Shown: positions 21,648 to 34,200 of the stretch, piece by piece
How positions within the stretch are numbered: the first letter of the stretch is position 1
Layout: each line of letters starts with the position of its first letter
NCBI GenBank assembly: GCA_037576195.1
Contig: CM075102.1
Location: 16,054,745-16,118,744 of the forward strand
Reading direction: 5' to 3'
Source: Phytoseiulus persimilis
Taxonomy: Eukaryota > Arthropoda > Arachnida > Mesostigmata > Phytoseiidae
DNA length: 64,000 nt
Made by a program: the position numbers and the translations under genes
Notes under the pieces: model-generated
The model's input: only the letters and a program-made list of their open reading frames with translations
The model's database searches: none
Told to the model about the DNA's origin: nothing

Positions 21648-24600
21648 ATGGCGGCTCCCGTGACTCTGGCAGGTGATCAAGTTCGCTCACTTTTAGCGAA
21701 ATGGGACGATGTTGACGAGCCTCTGGCCCCGATTTCTGATATTCAGAATGAGTTACTCGAACGCTTTGAAGCTCTCCCACGAGTTTCGACGGAAGACAAG
21801 GTACAGAGTTCAGGAGGCGCCCCGATGACGTATACTGACAGGCATTCGAAACATTTACAGTTTCTCTACTTTTCTTGCGTCTAAATATACTGACATAACG
21901 TTTATCGGAGTAGTCAGAAAGACAGGAGCCTCCGAGACGTCCCCTCATGTGCTTAATTGTTACCAACAGAGCGAAAGCAGAAACGGTACGGAAGAAGAAC
22001 CGGTGTCCCTGCAGATCAACTATGGGACTGCGAAGGAGGTAGCTATCAGAGGGGGGAACGACTCATGTGCTCCCTGATTCCTCTCAGTCGGGAACGCCCA
22101 CTTCTCCCCTTGGGATGTTCGCTCTATGTCGAGTTCTGATTCTTCCCATTCGCTCCGAATGATCCCTTGTGCCTCGTAAAGCAAAGGATGGATCTCAGAA
22201 AGATTTCAATTTTTCTCGTCTGCAGTTCATCGCTCAATTTGAACGAGTTGTCGAGCCCGAAATGCAACGCGAGATGGACAGGCGTTTCCTCTCGGCTCTG
22301 GAAGTCTTTCGGAACTACAAATCCGAGTGCGGAGGCTTTCAGACTGAGATTGATCGCGCTCTCCACCAGCTAGAACTGCTCCAAACAGACTACAAGTTTG
22401 TGACGGATAAAACAGGTAATGTGACCGGCTTTACTACCGTCCCGACAAATAGCCAGTTAGTCGACATCAGACTCGAGAGGAGGTTACGACATTGAGCACG
22501 GGGGACCTGAAAAGTGCACCATTCTCTCTCCCACAGGAGCTCTGCATTCGGCATGTGAAGCTCTCCTCTCGGAACAATCTAAGTTGGTCGGAGTTTCGGA
22601 AGCGATCAATGCGAAACTATGTCACTTCTCCGAACTGGATGCTTTGACACAGAAGCTTCATGCGCCTTCTCTCACCGTCCTGAACGACGGTTTCATCCCG
22701 CTGCTCACGAGAATCGATGAATGCCTGAATTTCCTGGAGAATCACGTGAGTGTCTTGCTTCATTCCTCAACTGCTCCCGATAAATCGATTTCAGAATATC
22801 TATGAATTCGTCTCCTCTCCCGGTTTCCAGCCGAACTACAAAGAGTCGACGAGCTACGCGATCCGTTATCGGCATCTGCAGTCGACCGCACTGGGAATGA
22901 TCAAGTCCTACGTGTCGTCAACGCTCGAGCAAAGTGCCCGGCAAGTTCAAGCGGCGTCTCTACGAAGCGCCCAAGCGAACCCTGACCTGGACACATTCAC
23001 TCTGCTCTATGTGAAGTTCAAAAGCCACGCGCCGAGAATCAAAAGTCTCACCGCACAAATCGAGGAGAGAATGGCCCCATCCAACCTGTACAGCGACATC
23101 CTGGAAGAAGTGCAAAACACCTATTTCGCGCAGCGAAATCTCTTGCTCTCATCTAGTTTGAATCAGGCGATTCAGGATTTGAAAGACAAACATCCGAAGG
23201 ATCACTGCTCGTTTCTGAGACAAGGTTCCGCTTTGCTGGCAAGACTGTGTCATGACGAAACTCAGTTGTTCTTCCAATTCTTTTCGAAGTGAGTCCGGAG
23301 TTTGTCGGGGACTATGGGTTCGCTCTTCTCTGGCAGTCCCCGCCGTGGAGATCCTCACGAAGTCTTGAACTTTCAGGCCAAGCATTTTCCTCGACGATTT
23401 CTTGTCATCGCTGTGCGCGACGCTGTACGACGCCTTCCGACCGGTTGTCGTTCACGTCATTCACCTGGAGACTCTATCAGAACTGTGCTCCATTCTCAAA
23501 CAAGAAGAATCCGCTACCGATGTTCGTGCTTTCAAAGAGTGCCTCCACGGAATGCTCCAGGACGTACAGGAGCGCCTTGTTTACCGGACGTTGGTGTACA
23601 TCAGAAGCGATATCCTTGGCTACAATGCAGCCCCCGGTGATCTAGCTTATCCAGAGAAGCTGGAGATGATGCAAAACATTGCTGAAACCCTTGCCGGAGC
23701 CGATCCCCTCAGTCGGAGCTCTTCAAGGTTGGTCTGGATGACGGCGGACGGCTGGAACTCTAAGGAAATAGAAATGGATATCGTGTTCGAGATTTCACTT
23801 GGGTCCCTCTCAGAATCCTCTCTACGTCTCAGGGGCTCGATTGCTTCAGAAAGTGCGATGCCGATGGAGGGGAAGCGTCGTCATTCGTCCATCTCGAGTG
23901 TTGCGTCCGCTTCTCCAGCCGACATTCACGGAATGTGGTATCCCACGGTGAGACGGACCCTGCTGTGCCTGTCGAAACTCTACAGGTGCCTCGATGTGAG
24001 TGTGCTGATGGCTGACTCGGAGCCCTAATTCTGTCAAGCTCTCCCCGCTGAGTAATTTCCGACGCCTAACACGGATTCCTCCTCCATTCCAGAAATCTAT
24101 TTTCCAAGGCCTGTCGCAAGAGGTTCTCGCGATGTGCATCGAGTCGTTGGTGCTCGCAGCGGACGCGATTTCCAAGCGGAACAAAGTCCCACTGCACGGT
24201 CATCTTTTCGAAATCAAGCATCTGCTCATACTTCGGGAGCAGATAGCTCCATTCCAGATAGACTTCGCCATCAGAGAAACTTCTCTCGACTTCACTCGCA
24301 TCCGCGACGCAGCGCTGAGCCTCATGAACAACAGGAATCGACTATTCTCATTGGGAAGCAACAACGCCCTGCTCGAGTTCCTCTTCGAAGGCACTCCTCA
24401 AGTCAAGGAGAGCCTCATTGATTCCAAGAAGGCTGTCGACAAACAGCTGAAGTACGTGTGCGAGAAGTATATCGACGAAACAAGTGCCTATCTGATCGGA
24501 GCAGAACTCAAAAACTTCCTGGATCGTTGTCTCCTGGTGGTCTCACAGAAAGATTCAAACATCGTTCTCAACAAACAACCGTTCGCGGAGCCTAGCGCGG

Positions 24601-24848
24601 CGTCAAAAGTTCTCTCGGCAGCTTACAGAGAACTCAAGGAGCGTCTGGCGAAGGTTCAGAAGGCGATGAGTCTCTATCTTGCGAATAGAGACACAGAAGC
24701 CATCCTGTTCAAGCCGATCAAAACGAAGACCGTGTCTTTCTATGATAGGTTGAATCGACTTTTGGAGGAGAATTTCACGGAAGACGATTTGAAGATCATT
24801 GCTTGTCCAAGTGTCGAGCAGATCAGTATTCTACTAAGCCCACTGTAA
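21648..24848 (+). CDS. COG3: Conserved oligomeric Golgi complex subunit 3
   Basis: COG3 is a lobe-A subunit of the COG tether, which captures vesicles for retrograde transport within the Golgi. Exons with matching phases: 21648-21800, 21970-22038, 22187-22415, 22537-22745, 22795-23288, 23377-23995 and 24093-24848, giving 842 residues (human 828). Clear family blocks are the coiled N-terminal helical part ending YKFVTDKTG, NDGFIPLLTRIDECLNFLEN, FRPVVVHVIHLETLSELC, QERLVYRT, PGDLAYPEKLEMM, and MWYPTVRRTLLCLSKLYRC. The C-terminal part has REQIAPFQ, NNALLEFLFEGTP and the final IIACPSVEQISILL. The exact 5' ends of exons 2 and 3 are my best choice and not certain. A 105-base stretch (23728-23832) has GT..AG ends, is a multiple of three and has no stop, so it may be a retained or optional intron. 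AATAAA at 24938-24943. Confidence 0.96.
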
Positions 24849-24937
24849 GATGTCCGAGACTCAGCCAGGGAATGACCGGTTCCTCCCTTTCCTCGGAATC
24901 ATATCTCGATTGTTGTTGAGCATTGCTGTATCACGAC

Positions 24938-24943
24938 AATAAA
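24938..24943 (+). terminator. Poly(A) signal of COG3
   Basis: AATAAA 90 bases beyond the COG3 stop codon. Confidence 0.65.
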
Positions 24944-24949
24944 CCCGGT

Positions 24950-27900
24950 CGCTTGAAGCAATATCTCCGTCGAGGTTTTCCTGGACCCTCCGCAGCACAC
25001 AGAAGCGGGAGGTGTCGCGAAAGTCTAGATGCAGGGCAGTATTCCGGAGCATCCTGGAAGCGTACAAGGAATGGACAGCTTTGCGGCTCCCGCAGCAAAC
25101 CCGTGCTGTGACTGCGAACCCCAAAGCCCTCGCACTCAAATCGGAATGGTCCGACCTCGGTTGCGATTGGGATTGAGCCTTACGTATCGTCGTGTCAATT
25201 TAAGAGTTGATTCGTGAACTTCAACCAAGCTTCAGCACGGATCGACTCTGAGAGCGGGCGTGTGTGGTGAGGCTGAGTCGAGAAACTCGAAAAAAATGAG
25301 CGAAAAAAAACACAGGTCGAATAACAGATGATTAAATGAGATATACTGAACATTTTATTCGTCACAGGAATGAAGATATATTCGAAAGTCACAGTGAGGT
25401 CTCTCAACCAATGAACGCCACCGGAATCAGCTCCACTCAGATAGAACGATCTCAAATCCAAGAAGGCTCCCGGTGGAGCGGTCCAAGCAGGCACGGGACC
25501 GCTAGGAACTGCTTCTAACTGAAGCCTGAGGATTCCCCCTGCTCTTCGATTGATTTGAAATTCTTCCGACGACTGAAGGCAAGGGGATCCGATTCGATTG
25601 CAATCGAGGTTCGGCGCGACCCCGCGAATCTTCCCGTAGCGTTGAACGGCAGTCTAAACGCAGAGTAATTCTCGTCCAGTCTATGACTCCACCGACAAAC
25701 GTCCATCACAAAATACATAGCAGTATAACAAAAACACCGTCGCCAGCGCACGGTGCAAACGCGGCCCAGGATCCCAAATCAAGTATTGCTTTCGCCAAGT
25801 CCTGTTGGAGGACCGGAAAACGTAGAGGTCCAGCTCTGATCGAACAAAATCCTATGTCTATATGAACCGCTCCTGTGTGGGTTTTCTTCCGACTCCGCAC
25901 CGACTCCGTTCCTGAACGTCGAAAGCGGAGGATTTCTGCAGCGTCACACGATACAAAGTTCCAGGAGATCAACTCCTTCCTGTTTATACAGTTCGGTTAC
26001 CTACTATATTGGGTCATTGAGTCACCATGTGTCGCCTCGTGTGGCAAAAGCCTCAGCGGCACCGGTTTGAGTCAGTCGTCCAGCCAACTGCCCAACCAAG
26101 CGGCTCATCATGACCTCAATCTGTACGAAGAAGTGACATTGGAACAAATGAGTGTATACGCTTCGTGAATGTATAATAGAAGATTTGTCGCCAACTGCGA
26201 ACACGGCGCCCTGTTTGGCCGATACGCCGCGAACTCCGCGCAGCTTTTCTTTTGCTCCTTATTCCTTGCATAAGCGCACGCGCGCTTAGTTTGTCGGTTA
26301 ATCAATGCGAGCCTCCATCCGATCCTAACTCGCCTTGATGATCGATGCGGTGCCGCCTCTGAAAGGAAGAAATGAAACACAAACTTCAATATGTGACGGC
26401 TATGTGAGAAGGGAGGAAGGGTGTCGCGAACGACGACCGTTGTTCTTGCAGCTACGGCTGTCGGTTAACATCAGTGTTGACATCAGCCCTGCCAACGACA
26501 ACAATAATACTTTGTAACCGGGACTTCGGTTCGGAGCAGCGAGCGATCAAGCAGTTCCGCCGCGCGGATTGATGAAGCAACGCGCGTCACAGGCACTGCG
26601 AAGCCAGGTTTGGCGAGTCAGCTCCAGTCGACCGACGAAGCGCTCCGACGCAATCGACCAGCTATGATTTCATTCAAATGGCAAGCGACGTATTGCGTTG
26701 GAAGGATGAGCTCGTCAGAAAGCTTGCGGGTGAGGAGCGAGGCAGAACTGACGTAACAACGAAGGGAATAGCTCAGCTCAACGAGAAAGTCGCCCTCTGT
26801 GTTGACTCGTACGCAATCTTCATTCGATTGCAGCTCTGTGCAGATTCCCTGGGTACCAAAAATCTGCCATTGATCTTCCGTTGTTCGCACCGAGCTTGTA
26901 TCAGTGGGATTCGAGATCGCGAAACGCTTCCAATCAACTCAAGAAGCTTTGGAAGTTCGTCGTGCTGTTGGGCCCGATCTCCCAGCGTCGAGGCGTGGAC
27001 GATGAGATGGCGGAGATCGCTCAGCGCCGGCGCTGGAGAACGCATGGAGCACCTGTCGATAATTCTGGCGTTCGTTTTTTCCTGCGAATAATTAGCCCTA
27101 CGAGGAACATTGATCTGTGGCCCGAGGCAGGGAACCGTTGAAGCCGTTCTGTCGGGTAGACTGAACTGAAGCCGCCGGTTTCAGAAACAATTTTTGTGTC
27201 AAGGTTGCGGTCGTCAATACGAAAGCGAACGACTGCAAAATTCTCAACCGCTTCTATTGAATTCGCTCGGCCGCGCCGGCAGGCAAACAAGAGAGCCACG
27301 CTATGAACCTGCTACGCGAACCACACAGCGGCAGCACAGTGATCGCGACACGCACTGTTTTCCCATGGAATTCTCAGTGAACGAATCCATGAACAGTGTT
27401 TCCCAATATCGCCGGCCAGGTTCGGACCTCGAGGCGCATCGGACGATCTCCCTCATAAACTGTTCGTGAGTGTCAAAACGAAGTAAACGGTATCTTTCGT
27501 GCAAGCATCCGATTGACAACACGTGACGAATCGACTCCGAAGCCGCACTTCGGAGACACATTGTGCGGAGACCTTGACACCAAAGCAGAAAACGACTCCC
27601 GCTGCGGAGCGCCCGACCGGGGAGCCAACCAACCGAGCAATCACCCGACCAAACGAGCAACTAGATAGACTACGTCTGTGCAGTGCACTGGCAACGTTTC
27701 GAACGATTTGGTCGGAGAGTTTTCACACTTGAAAACCGGCCTCCTCGCAGGCACAGGGAATGACGATTCCCAATCCATTCGGTCTCGAGCGACTTGGGGA
27801 ATTCGCAAGCCAGAAAATTGGATCTGACCCATATTGGTAGTCCTTTCGTTACCGTGATGATTTTTTTGAAGGCCCAACCGACCCAAGGGAAAGATGGAAT

Positions 27901-29738
27901 CGCGGCGAAAACAGAGTGCACAGGAAGAACCCGACAGGAAGAGTGACTCCGGGACCTCTTACGAAAAGCGTTCAAGGGTTACGCAAAAACCTACGACGAA
28001 GGACGAAGACAAAAAATTCCCCAAACCACTGTTGATTCAAGAAGGGGCAAAACATCGCGAAAAGTGGGGAGTTTCAAGTCAAACTGTCTGTCTACTGTTT
28101 CGGGAAACATTGCGAGGAATCTTCGTTTCTTCATTGTCAGATGGTTAGGGTCGACCCCGCTTCACGTTGCAGCATAACGGGTTACGGCAGCTGCTTTTCT
28201 AGCCGAAAGAATTGACGGCGAACAGACGGAGGGATCAGAACCACATAGAAGCTTCCACTGGAACTTGCCGATGATTCGAGGGATAAAAAGAGGCGGCAAT
28301 CAGAGCGTCGGTCCTGAATGCATGTGAAGAAAACAAGAGGGAACCTCACAAAAACGAAATGCTGGGGAATCTTGAAACGGCTCCGTCGAGTCTCAAAATG
28401 GTCTCATCACTTGAAACCCAAGAATCAGATGCCAGTTAAGGGAGCCCCGCAATATTGCAGCGAATTCGGGTTGGAAGGCAGAACCCATTCGACATCAAGT
28501 TCCTGCATAAGGGTATTCCTGTGTTCTCAACACACCCAGAAAGCACTGATCCGTTTTTCGATCTGTTACAATAAAATCTCGGGATGAACTCCACAGTGGT
28601 CAGAAGTTCGTGGGGGAGGTGACGCGAGAAGAACCTCGAATATAGACGTATCATTTGCCTTGAACCCCCATGGAATGGACTCGAACTCCGGGCAGTCAGA
28701 TGGATCAGCGGTTCGAAGCACTGACGTGAGAAACCATACTGCAGAACCGCTACGAAAGGAAGTGGAGGCGAAATTCAGTACTAGATAAGAGAACCACACG
28801 AGGAGGAGCGCCCGATAACGTCTATGAAACCGCCGTTGAGTTATCTCAAGTGGATACAAACAACACGGCTTCCGATTCTATAATTTCTTCGCGACCTGTT
28901 CCTCTTGCTGCAATCGAAAACGTAGCGGATTCCGCCAAAGGAGCTGCTACTCGTTTGAATCAAATCGGCTTGCTAGGTCATCAAGAAGGGGAGGGATTTG
29001 CATCGAATCGTTGATCGAATATATTATCCATCGAGTAGAAAATAGTTTGTAGCCATGTCGAACATAGACAGTGCGTGTGCATTCAGCATGTGTGGTACGT
29101 GTCTGCGCGGGAGTTTGCTCCCGTTCCACTCCCGCCCGATTACGACACTATAGAAGGGGTCTGTCCAACCGTCATCGAGTGATTGAACCATGCAAGCCAC
29201 AGGAGGACTGCTCTCGGAGCTCAGAGGAAGTAAGACTCGATTCCGAATTGTGGATCATCGAGTCTGAGTAATCTCCGCTTGACGCCTGTCCCAGAGGGCC
29301 ATTCCGCAGCCTTCGGAGTTGAGATCCTCGTGAACTTTCAGATTTGGGAAGTCGACCGGTCAACTCAGGCAGGCAGACAACTAAGGAGCTGAAGCAGATT
29401 GCTCCGTTCCGTTGCCGTTGGTTCGAGATATGTCTCGAGACCAGAAAGACCCAAGACAAGGCGGAGCTGTTGTGCGTTTAAAATCGCGTTCTGGGAGACC
29501 GATTTCGCACATCCGACGACAGGGTCGTAAAAGTTACGCGCACTGGTGTCATAATCAGCAGCTTTGGTGATGTCATAGTTGTTCCAAAGCCTTTGAAAAA
29601 ATCTTTAATAGCTCGACCTAACTGACAGGGGCGGTTCGACTTGAGTGGAATAAACTCTCGATGCAAACGGCATGCGAAAGCCAGTGTTTACGAGGGATTA
29701 CGGACAATCATGGACGGAACGATTCGAACGGCACTCAC
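24950..29738. other. Long stretch without a recognisable gene
   Basis: About 4.8 kb with frames of at most 137 codons on either strand, none showing a known domain. The part near 26-27.7 kb is rich in CCAACC/CGACC-type direct repeats. It may contain 3'-untranslated exons of Smaug, whose stop codon is followed at once by a splice donor pointing into this region. Confidence 0.45.
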
Positions 29739-31016
29739 CTAGCTCTGGAAGGTATCGCCAATCGCGTGCTCGGTCATCGACAGACAAAGTGATTCCAAGC
29801 GATCTTCATAATCCGGATCCACCATATTGGAAGGCCGAGTACCTGAAGGCAACGTGTTCGCCGTTCTGCTCGGGACACCCGGAATGTCTTTGCTCACCCA
29901 CGGCAGGGTATAGGGCCTCCGCCGTGCTCCGAGCCTTGCTACTTGCTGTTTCCAGCTGTAAATTCTACGTTTGAGGGTTTGGCAGAACTGATCATGCGCG
30001 AGACAGCGGTCCAGCAGCTGTACGTAGGCCGGGACAAGTCCGGGATCGAAAATGGTAGACGTCAACAGAGTGGAGCACATTTTCCCGAGCAAACGTGTTA
30101 TCTCCCCGGGGATGTCGCCTTCCTGCAGAACGGGATCTTGAGGGTAACTCTTCATAGGTGTGACCAGAATGGCTCGCACTTCGTCGATGACTTGCTTCAA
30201 GTCGCCGTTCCAACTTCCGACGTCTTTACAGAGCGCTTGCAAACGCATCTGACGCTGCTGGAGCTTCTTGATGTTGAGAATCAACTTATTGCGAGCTCCC
30301 TGAGTTACATTGTGTGCTTCGAGTTGGTCTTCATTCAGCATAAGCATCTGCTCGTACGTCATACTCATGAGGAGCGAAGAATATTTGTGCAGACGGAGGG
30401 TTTTCAACCATCCCGTGACGTCTTTCATCGCGGGATCGTAATCCATATTATTGTTGTTGACGCTGTTGTTGTTATTATTATTATTGTTGTTGTTGCTATT
30501 GAGATGGTTGTTATTGTTGTTGTTGTTCGTTGAGTCGTGTGTGATTTGAGGGGAGGCGATGCACTGTTCTAAGTGCTTGAGCCATAAGCCGAGAGCACGA
30601 CGCTCGTCGTTGCCCAAAGCGGGATGGATCAACGCGTAGCTCAGAAGTTGTCTCGCCTCCTCGACCTCGAGTCCCGAGTCGACTGCTGCGGAGAGCGCCC
30701 TTGGTATCTGCTCGAGATAGACTCGCTTTGCGTTGTCGTTTCCAGGCCGGAGTAGCGGCAGATGAAGAACCAGCTGAGACGCGCCGTCGAGTCCACGAAC
30801 GAACCCAGGATCGTTAGCGTTCTGCTCATTCATCCTCATATCTTTCGAAGCCTGGAGGCCTTGCTGGGAAAGACATAGTCCCAAGAAACGGCCCTGCACG
30901 GGACCCAGTTTTTTGAGTAGAGAGTAGAGAGCGACTGTCTGTTCGCAGGGGTTCCATTGATCGAACCAGCTGCTCACTGTGGCCACCTGCTCTCTGAACG
31001 AACCCGATGACTTCAT
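29739..31016 (-). CDS. SAMD4: Smaug / SAMD4 RNA-binding translational repressor
   Basis: A single coding exon of 425 codons, compact against ~700 in the human paralogue. Smaug proteins bind stem-loop elements in mRNAs through a SAM domain and recruit the CCR4-NOT deadenylase. The N-terminal Smaug similarity region is clear: FREQVATVSSWFDQWNPCEQ, then HLPLLRPGN and EARQLLSYALIHPA. The middle linker holds an asparagine tract (about residues 165-192). The SAM domain spans about 196-258 (start MKDVTGWLKTLRLHKYSSLL), followed by the PHAT-like helical domain around 297-362 (IYSWKQQVARL). The C-terminus keeps the family signature LESLCLSMTEHAIGD. The stop TAG at 29741-29739 directly abuts a GTGAGT splice donor, implying an intron in the 3' untranslated region. 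The ATG at 31016 gives the family-typical N-terminus. Upstream sequence reads as untranslated and carries triplet repeats. Confidence 0.96.
   Translation of the reverse strand: MKSSGSFREQVATVSSWFDQWNPCEQTVALYSLLKKLGPVQGRFLGLCLSQQGLQASKDMRMNEQNANDPGFVRGLDGASQLVLHLPLLRPGNDNAKRVYLEQIPRALSAAVDSGLEVEEARQLLSYALIHPALGNDERRALGLWLKHLEQCIASPQITHDSTNNNNNNNHLNSNNNNNNNNNNSVNNNNMDYDPAMKDVTGWLKTLRLHKYSSLLMSMTYEQMLMLNEDQLEAHNVTQGARNKLILNIKKLQQRQMRLQALCKDVGSWNGDLKQVIDEVRAILVTPMKSYPQDPVLQEGDIPGEITRLLGKMCSTLLTSTIFDPGLVPAYVQLLDRCLAHDQFCQTLKRRIYSWKQQVARLGARRRPYTLPWVSKDIPGVPSRTANTLPSGTRPSNMVDPDYEDRLESLCLSMTEHAIGDTFQS
30455..30535 (-). repeat. Asparagine-codon repeat inside Smaug
   Basis: On the minus strand, runs of AAC and AAT codons encode NNNNNN-type tracts interrupted by HLNS and SV. 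The tract is a simple-sequence expansion in the disordered linker between the N-terminal region and the SAM domain. Confidence 0.85.
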
Positions 31017-31094
31017 GTTTCTCAGCTGAGAGCTCGGGGCCGAGTCGCAAGCTCAAGACAACGATACACGGACTTCGTGGAGCTGCTTTCGGGG

Positions 31095-31240
31095 ATAACC
31101 ACTTGACGACGACGACGGCTACCGCTGCCACTACAACGACGACGAACACACTGACGATGATGACGACGACAACAACAACAACGACGAGAACACCGGCAAC
31201 GACGACGACCACCACCACAACAACAACAACAGAGGACGAC
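31095..31240. repeat. Trinucleotide-rich (ACG/ACA)n tract upstream of Smaug
   Basis: Imperfect ACG and ACA/CAA triplets run for ~140 bp in what is probably the Smaug 5' untranslated region or promoter. A second patch of the same kind lies around 31705-31830. The Thr-rich plus-strand and Val/Cys-rich minus-strand frames here are products of the repeat. Confidence 0.75.
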
Positions 31241-34200
31241 AAGAGACAAGAAACAGCCGCCAGTGAAACGGCCGTTCCGAACGTGACATTAACACACACT
31301 GTCGGCGGTTCGGAGCCGCAACCCGACGATGACGGCTACAAGTCCTCCTCGCCTTCTTTCACGCAGGCGATGGTTGCAACGGTGATGGTAATGCCGTTCG
31401 CGGTCGAAGGTGCCGTTGATTTCGCGGCCGGAGTCGTCGTGGTCGCTGGAGTTATTGTCGTTCGAGGAGGGCTGCCGTTGATGCCCGGATGCTGTTGGGT
31501 CTGGTGGCTTCGCCGAGCAACCCGGGAGCGAGTCTTGTTGGTCCTCACGATTCGCTGACAGGCCACGGCATCAGCAGCAGGAACACCGACGCTGTCAGGT
31601 CTTGATTTACAGAGCGACGTCCCGTCCAACCGACCTGTTTGCCCGCCAGCTTAGCAGCTAGCTGGACAACTCGTCAACTGTCGGTGTGATCGAGGCTGTA
31701 GCTCGAGGAACAACAAAAAGACAACAACAAAACAACAACGGCAGCGACGATTCCTTTTTCCCCTCCATCAACAACCACTGCGCGCTGCCATCTTACATTC
31801 CTTCTCAACGACAACAGTTGAGAGACCCTCAACATCAACAGAGGTGGCGGCGGCGGGAACTTTGTCTCTTTTCTCCCAAACGTCGTCTGCCGTGATGCGC
31901 TGTTCGAGACGCAATGGCCGTGAAAATCCCCTCATTCAGACGTCAGGCTGGGTTCGAGGACATTAGGGGGAACCGCAGTGACCGACCGTTTGTTCGCAGA
32001 GAGTCAGTGTACAGGTGTAAGTGCGTATCGCGTGAGGGAGAACAGGGAGAGGGCTCAACGGAACAAGCGTGTCGTCTGCAAAAAATATTGGCGGGCCCTC
32101 GGAGCTCGCCAAGACGGAGGCTCGTTGATTGCACGAATCTAATCTCTTCTGCTACGAGTGATATTAAAGGAGAAATCCACATTCAGCGCCCAGCTGACAA
32201 GGACTCGCATCTCGGCGTTGGGAACGTCATGGAATTCGAGGGTATTGTCCGTGTGCGTGAGAAGTTGGTTAATCTACCACCTTTTCCGTCCTGATCATCT
32301 TTTCATCCTCTATCTCATTCGTCCCCATCCTTAGAGACGCTCCTTCGATCGCACGAACTCTGAGCTCGCTCTTAATCGCACTCGTAATAACGTAGATATT
32401 TCCGTTGTACCGCATGCAAAACTCGTGCTTATAGACCGCGATCGTCACCAAATGCACAATTTTCGCGGGTTGCGTCTTCAGGTTGATGGTTCCTCCATCG
32501 ATGCGCTCCTAGATGCTGCGGCGTCATTGCAGCTCCCACGTTGCGATGACATGCACCGGAACTCGAAATTGTAGCAACAAACACTCCCTGATTTTGTTAC
32601 CCAAAGGATTCAAACGCAGCCCCTCCTATGAATAGGGGAGAGGGGGAGGGGGTCCCGGATTAGAGGGGGGGGATCCCGGATTCCGGAAGAATTTGCCCGC
32701 TGTCTCGAGCGGAGAATATGGGCGGATACTCCAGGCTTTCAGCTGCCCTTTCGACTCGAGTCTCCAGAGTTCCCTGTCTTTCCGGAGGATGCCTCCACGC
32801 AGAGTGTTCTGCTACGCGTATTCAGGTGTTCCGCGACCAAAGTTCGCCATAATTTTCGCGCCGCTTCGCGAGGCGTTCCAGACGCCACAGAGAAACTTTT
32901 CAACACCTGGACTATGTCGGAACCTTGACGGAAACTATTCATTCGCAACCACTGCATCAGAGAATTCTGTACAACCGTGGACTCCAGACGGGGCCGCTGC
33001 CGCTCGAGGGACATCACTCTTCGACTTTGAGGCCTCCTTGCAGGAAACTCGCTGTAAAGGCCAACCAATGCCGTTGGCCTCTTTCGTTGACTTGAGCCCG
33101 TTATGGAACAGAGACTCATCTTCCTGACCCCATCGACCAGGAGCATTCACTCGGAAGAGTCGCGGGAGTCCCGATGTCAATTTCACGAATCCATGGTATC
33201 CTGCGCCGCATCCGATGGAACTAGTACGAACGCCATCGGTTGACCAGAGTCCTTTCTAGACCAGTCTTTGGAACAAGTGAGAAAAAAGCATCCTTCGAGC
33301 CGCTCCAGAAAATGCGATTCTTGAACGGTTGACGCAAACGAACAAGAAAAATATGCGCCATACGCCAGTTATCGATCGCGACAAAAGAAATCCAAGTTCG
33401 CATCATTTTTTACCAAATAGTGAGCGAAAGAAACGGGGAAGAAATTTCTCGAATCATCTTGACCAGCCTGTACTTCTGTGAGAGCCGATCATCAGGGTCA
33501 TCGGCTGAATTCGATTTGGAAGTCTCGAGGAGCTCGTCCCCATTCCGAACCGTCATCGAATTGCAGGAAAGAAAGTTGTCATTCGCAGAACCATCGTTGA
33601 CAAACTCTAATGTGTGTGTGCTCCGTTGCCCACCAGACAGCTCGAACGTGGTCATGAGTAGTTGCTTTTCTCTAGTATGGACAGGCGCCGCTACAGCTAT
33701 CGTCCTTACTGTAGTCATAATACAGAAGACGTGAGATCTCCATCGCAAGCGAACTTTACTGCAAAGTTCTGTCTGTTTAATTTCTTAGTGTGATATCATA
33801 TACCTTGTGACGAGCAGCCCGTTGGACGCTTTTCACTGACTCGGTCCGGGGAAACCTGGAGCACAAGTGCGGTCATTTCATACTCATCCTGTTTCGCCGT
33901 CCCAATCTATCGGTCCTTGGCGGAGCTGCTCATCACCCTCTGAAGAAACGGTGGAATTCTAGCCTTTCTCATCGCTCCAACGAGTTAGTCGAGGAGGCGT
34001 ACGTGACCTCATCTCTTTCCCGAATGTGGCATGCCGGCATGCTCAACGACGGCGAGTGTTCAGGAGCTTGTTCTGAATGAACGCACCTCGATTAGCTGCG
34101 ATAATGACGCGTCCATGTCGAGTTTTGAAGATACGGACAGCCAACGCACTTGATCTAGTTCAGGACTGCGGTTAGCGATATTCCAGCGATGAGGAGCTCG

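Noticed and set aside
28670..28745. tRNA-like B-box (AGTTCGAGTCC on the minus strand)
   Set aside because: No acceptor stem, A-box or anticodon arm could be folded around it.
31007..31558. 183-codon Thr-rich plus-strand ORF
   Set aside because: Made by ACG/ACA triplet repeats upstream of Smaug; no conserved sequence.
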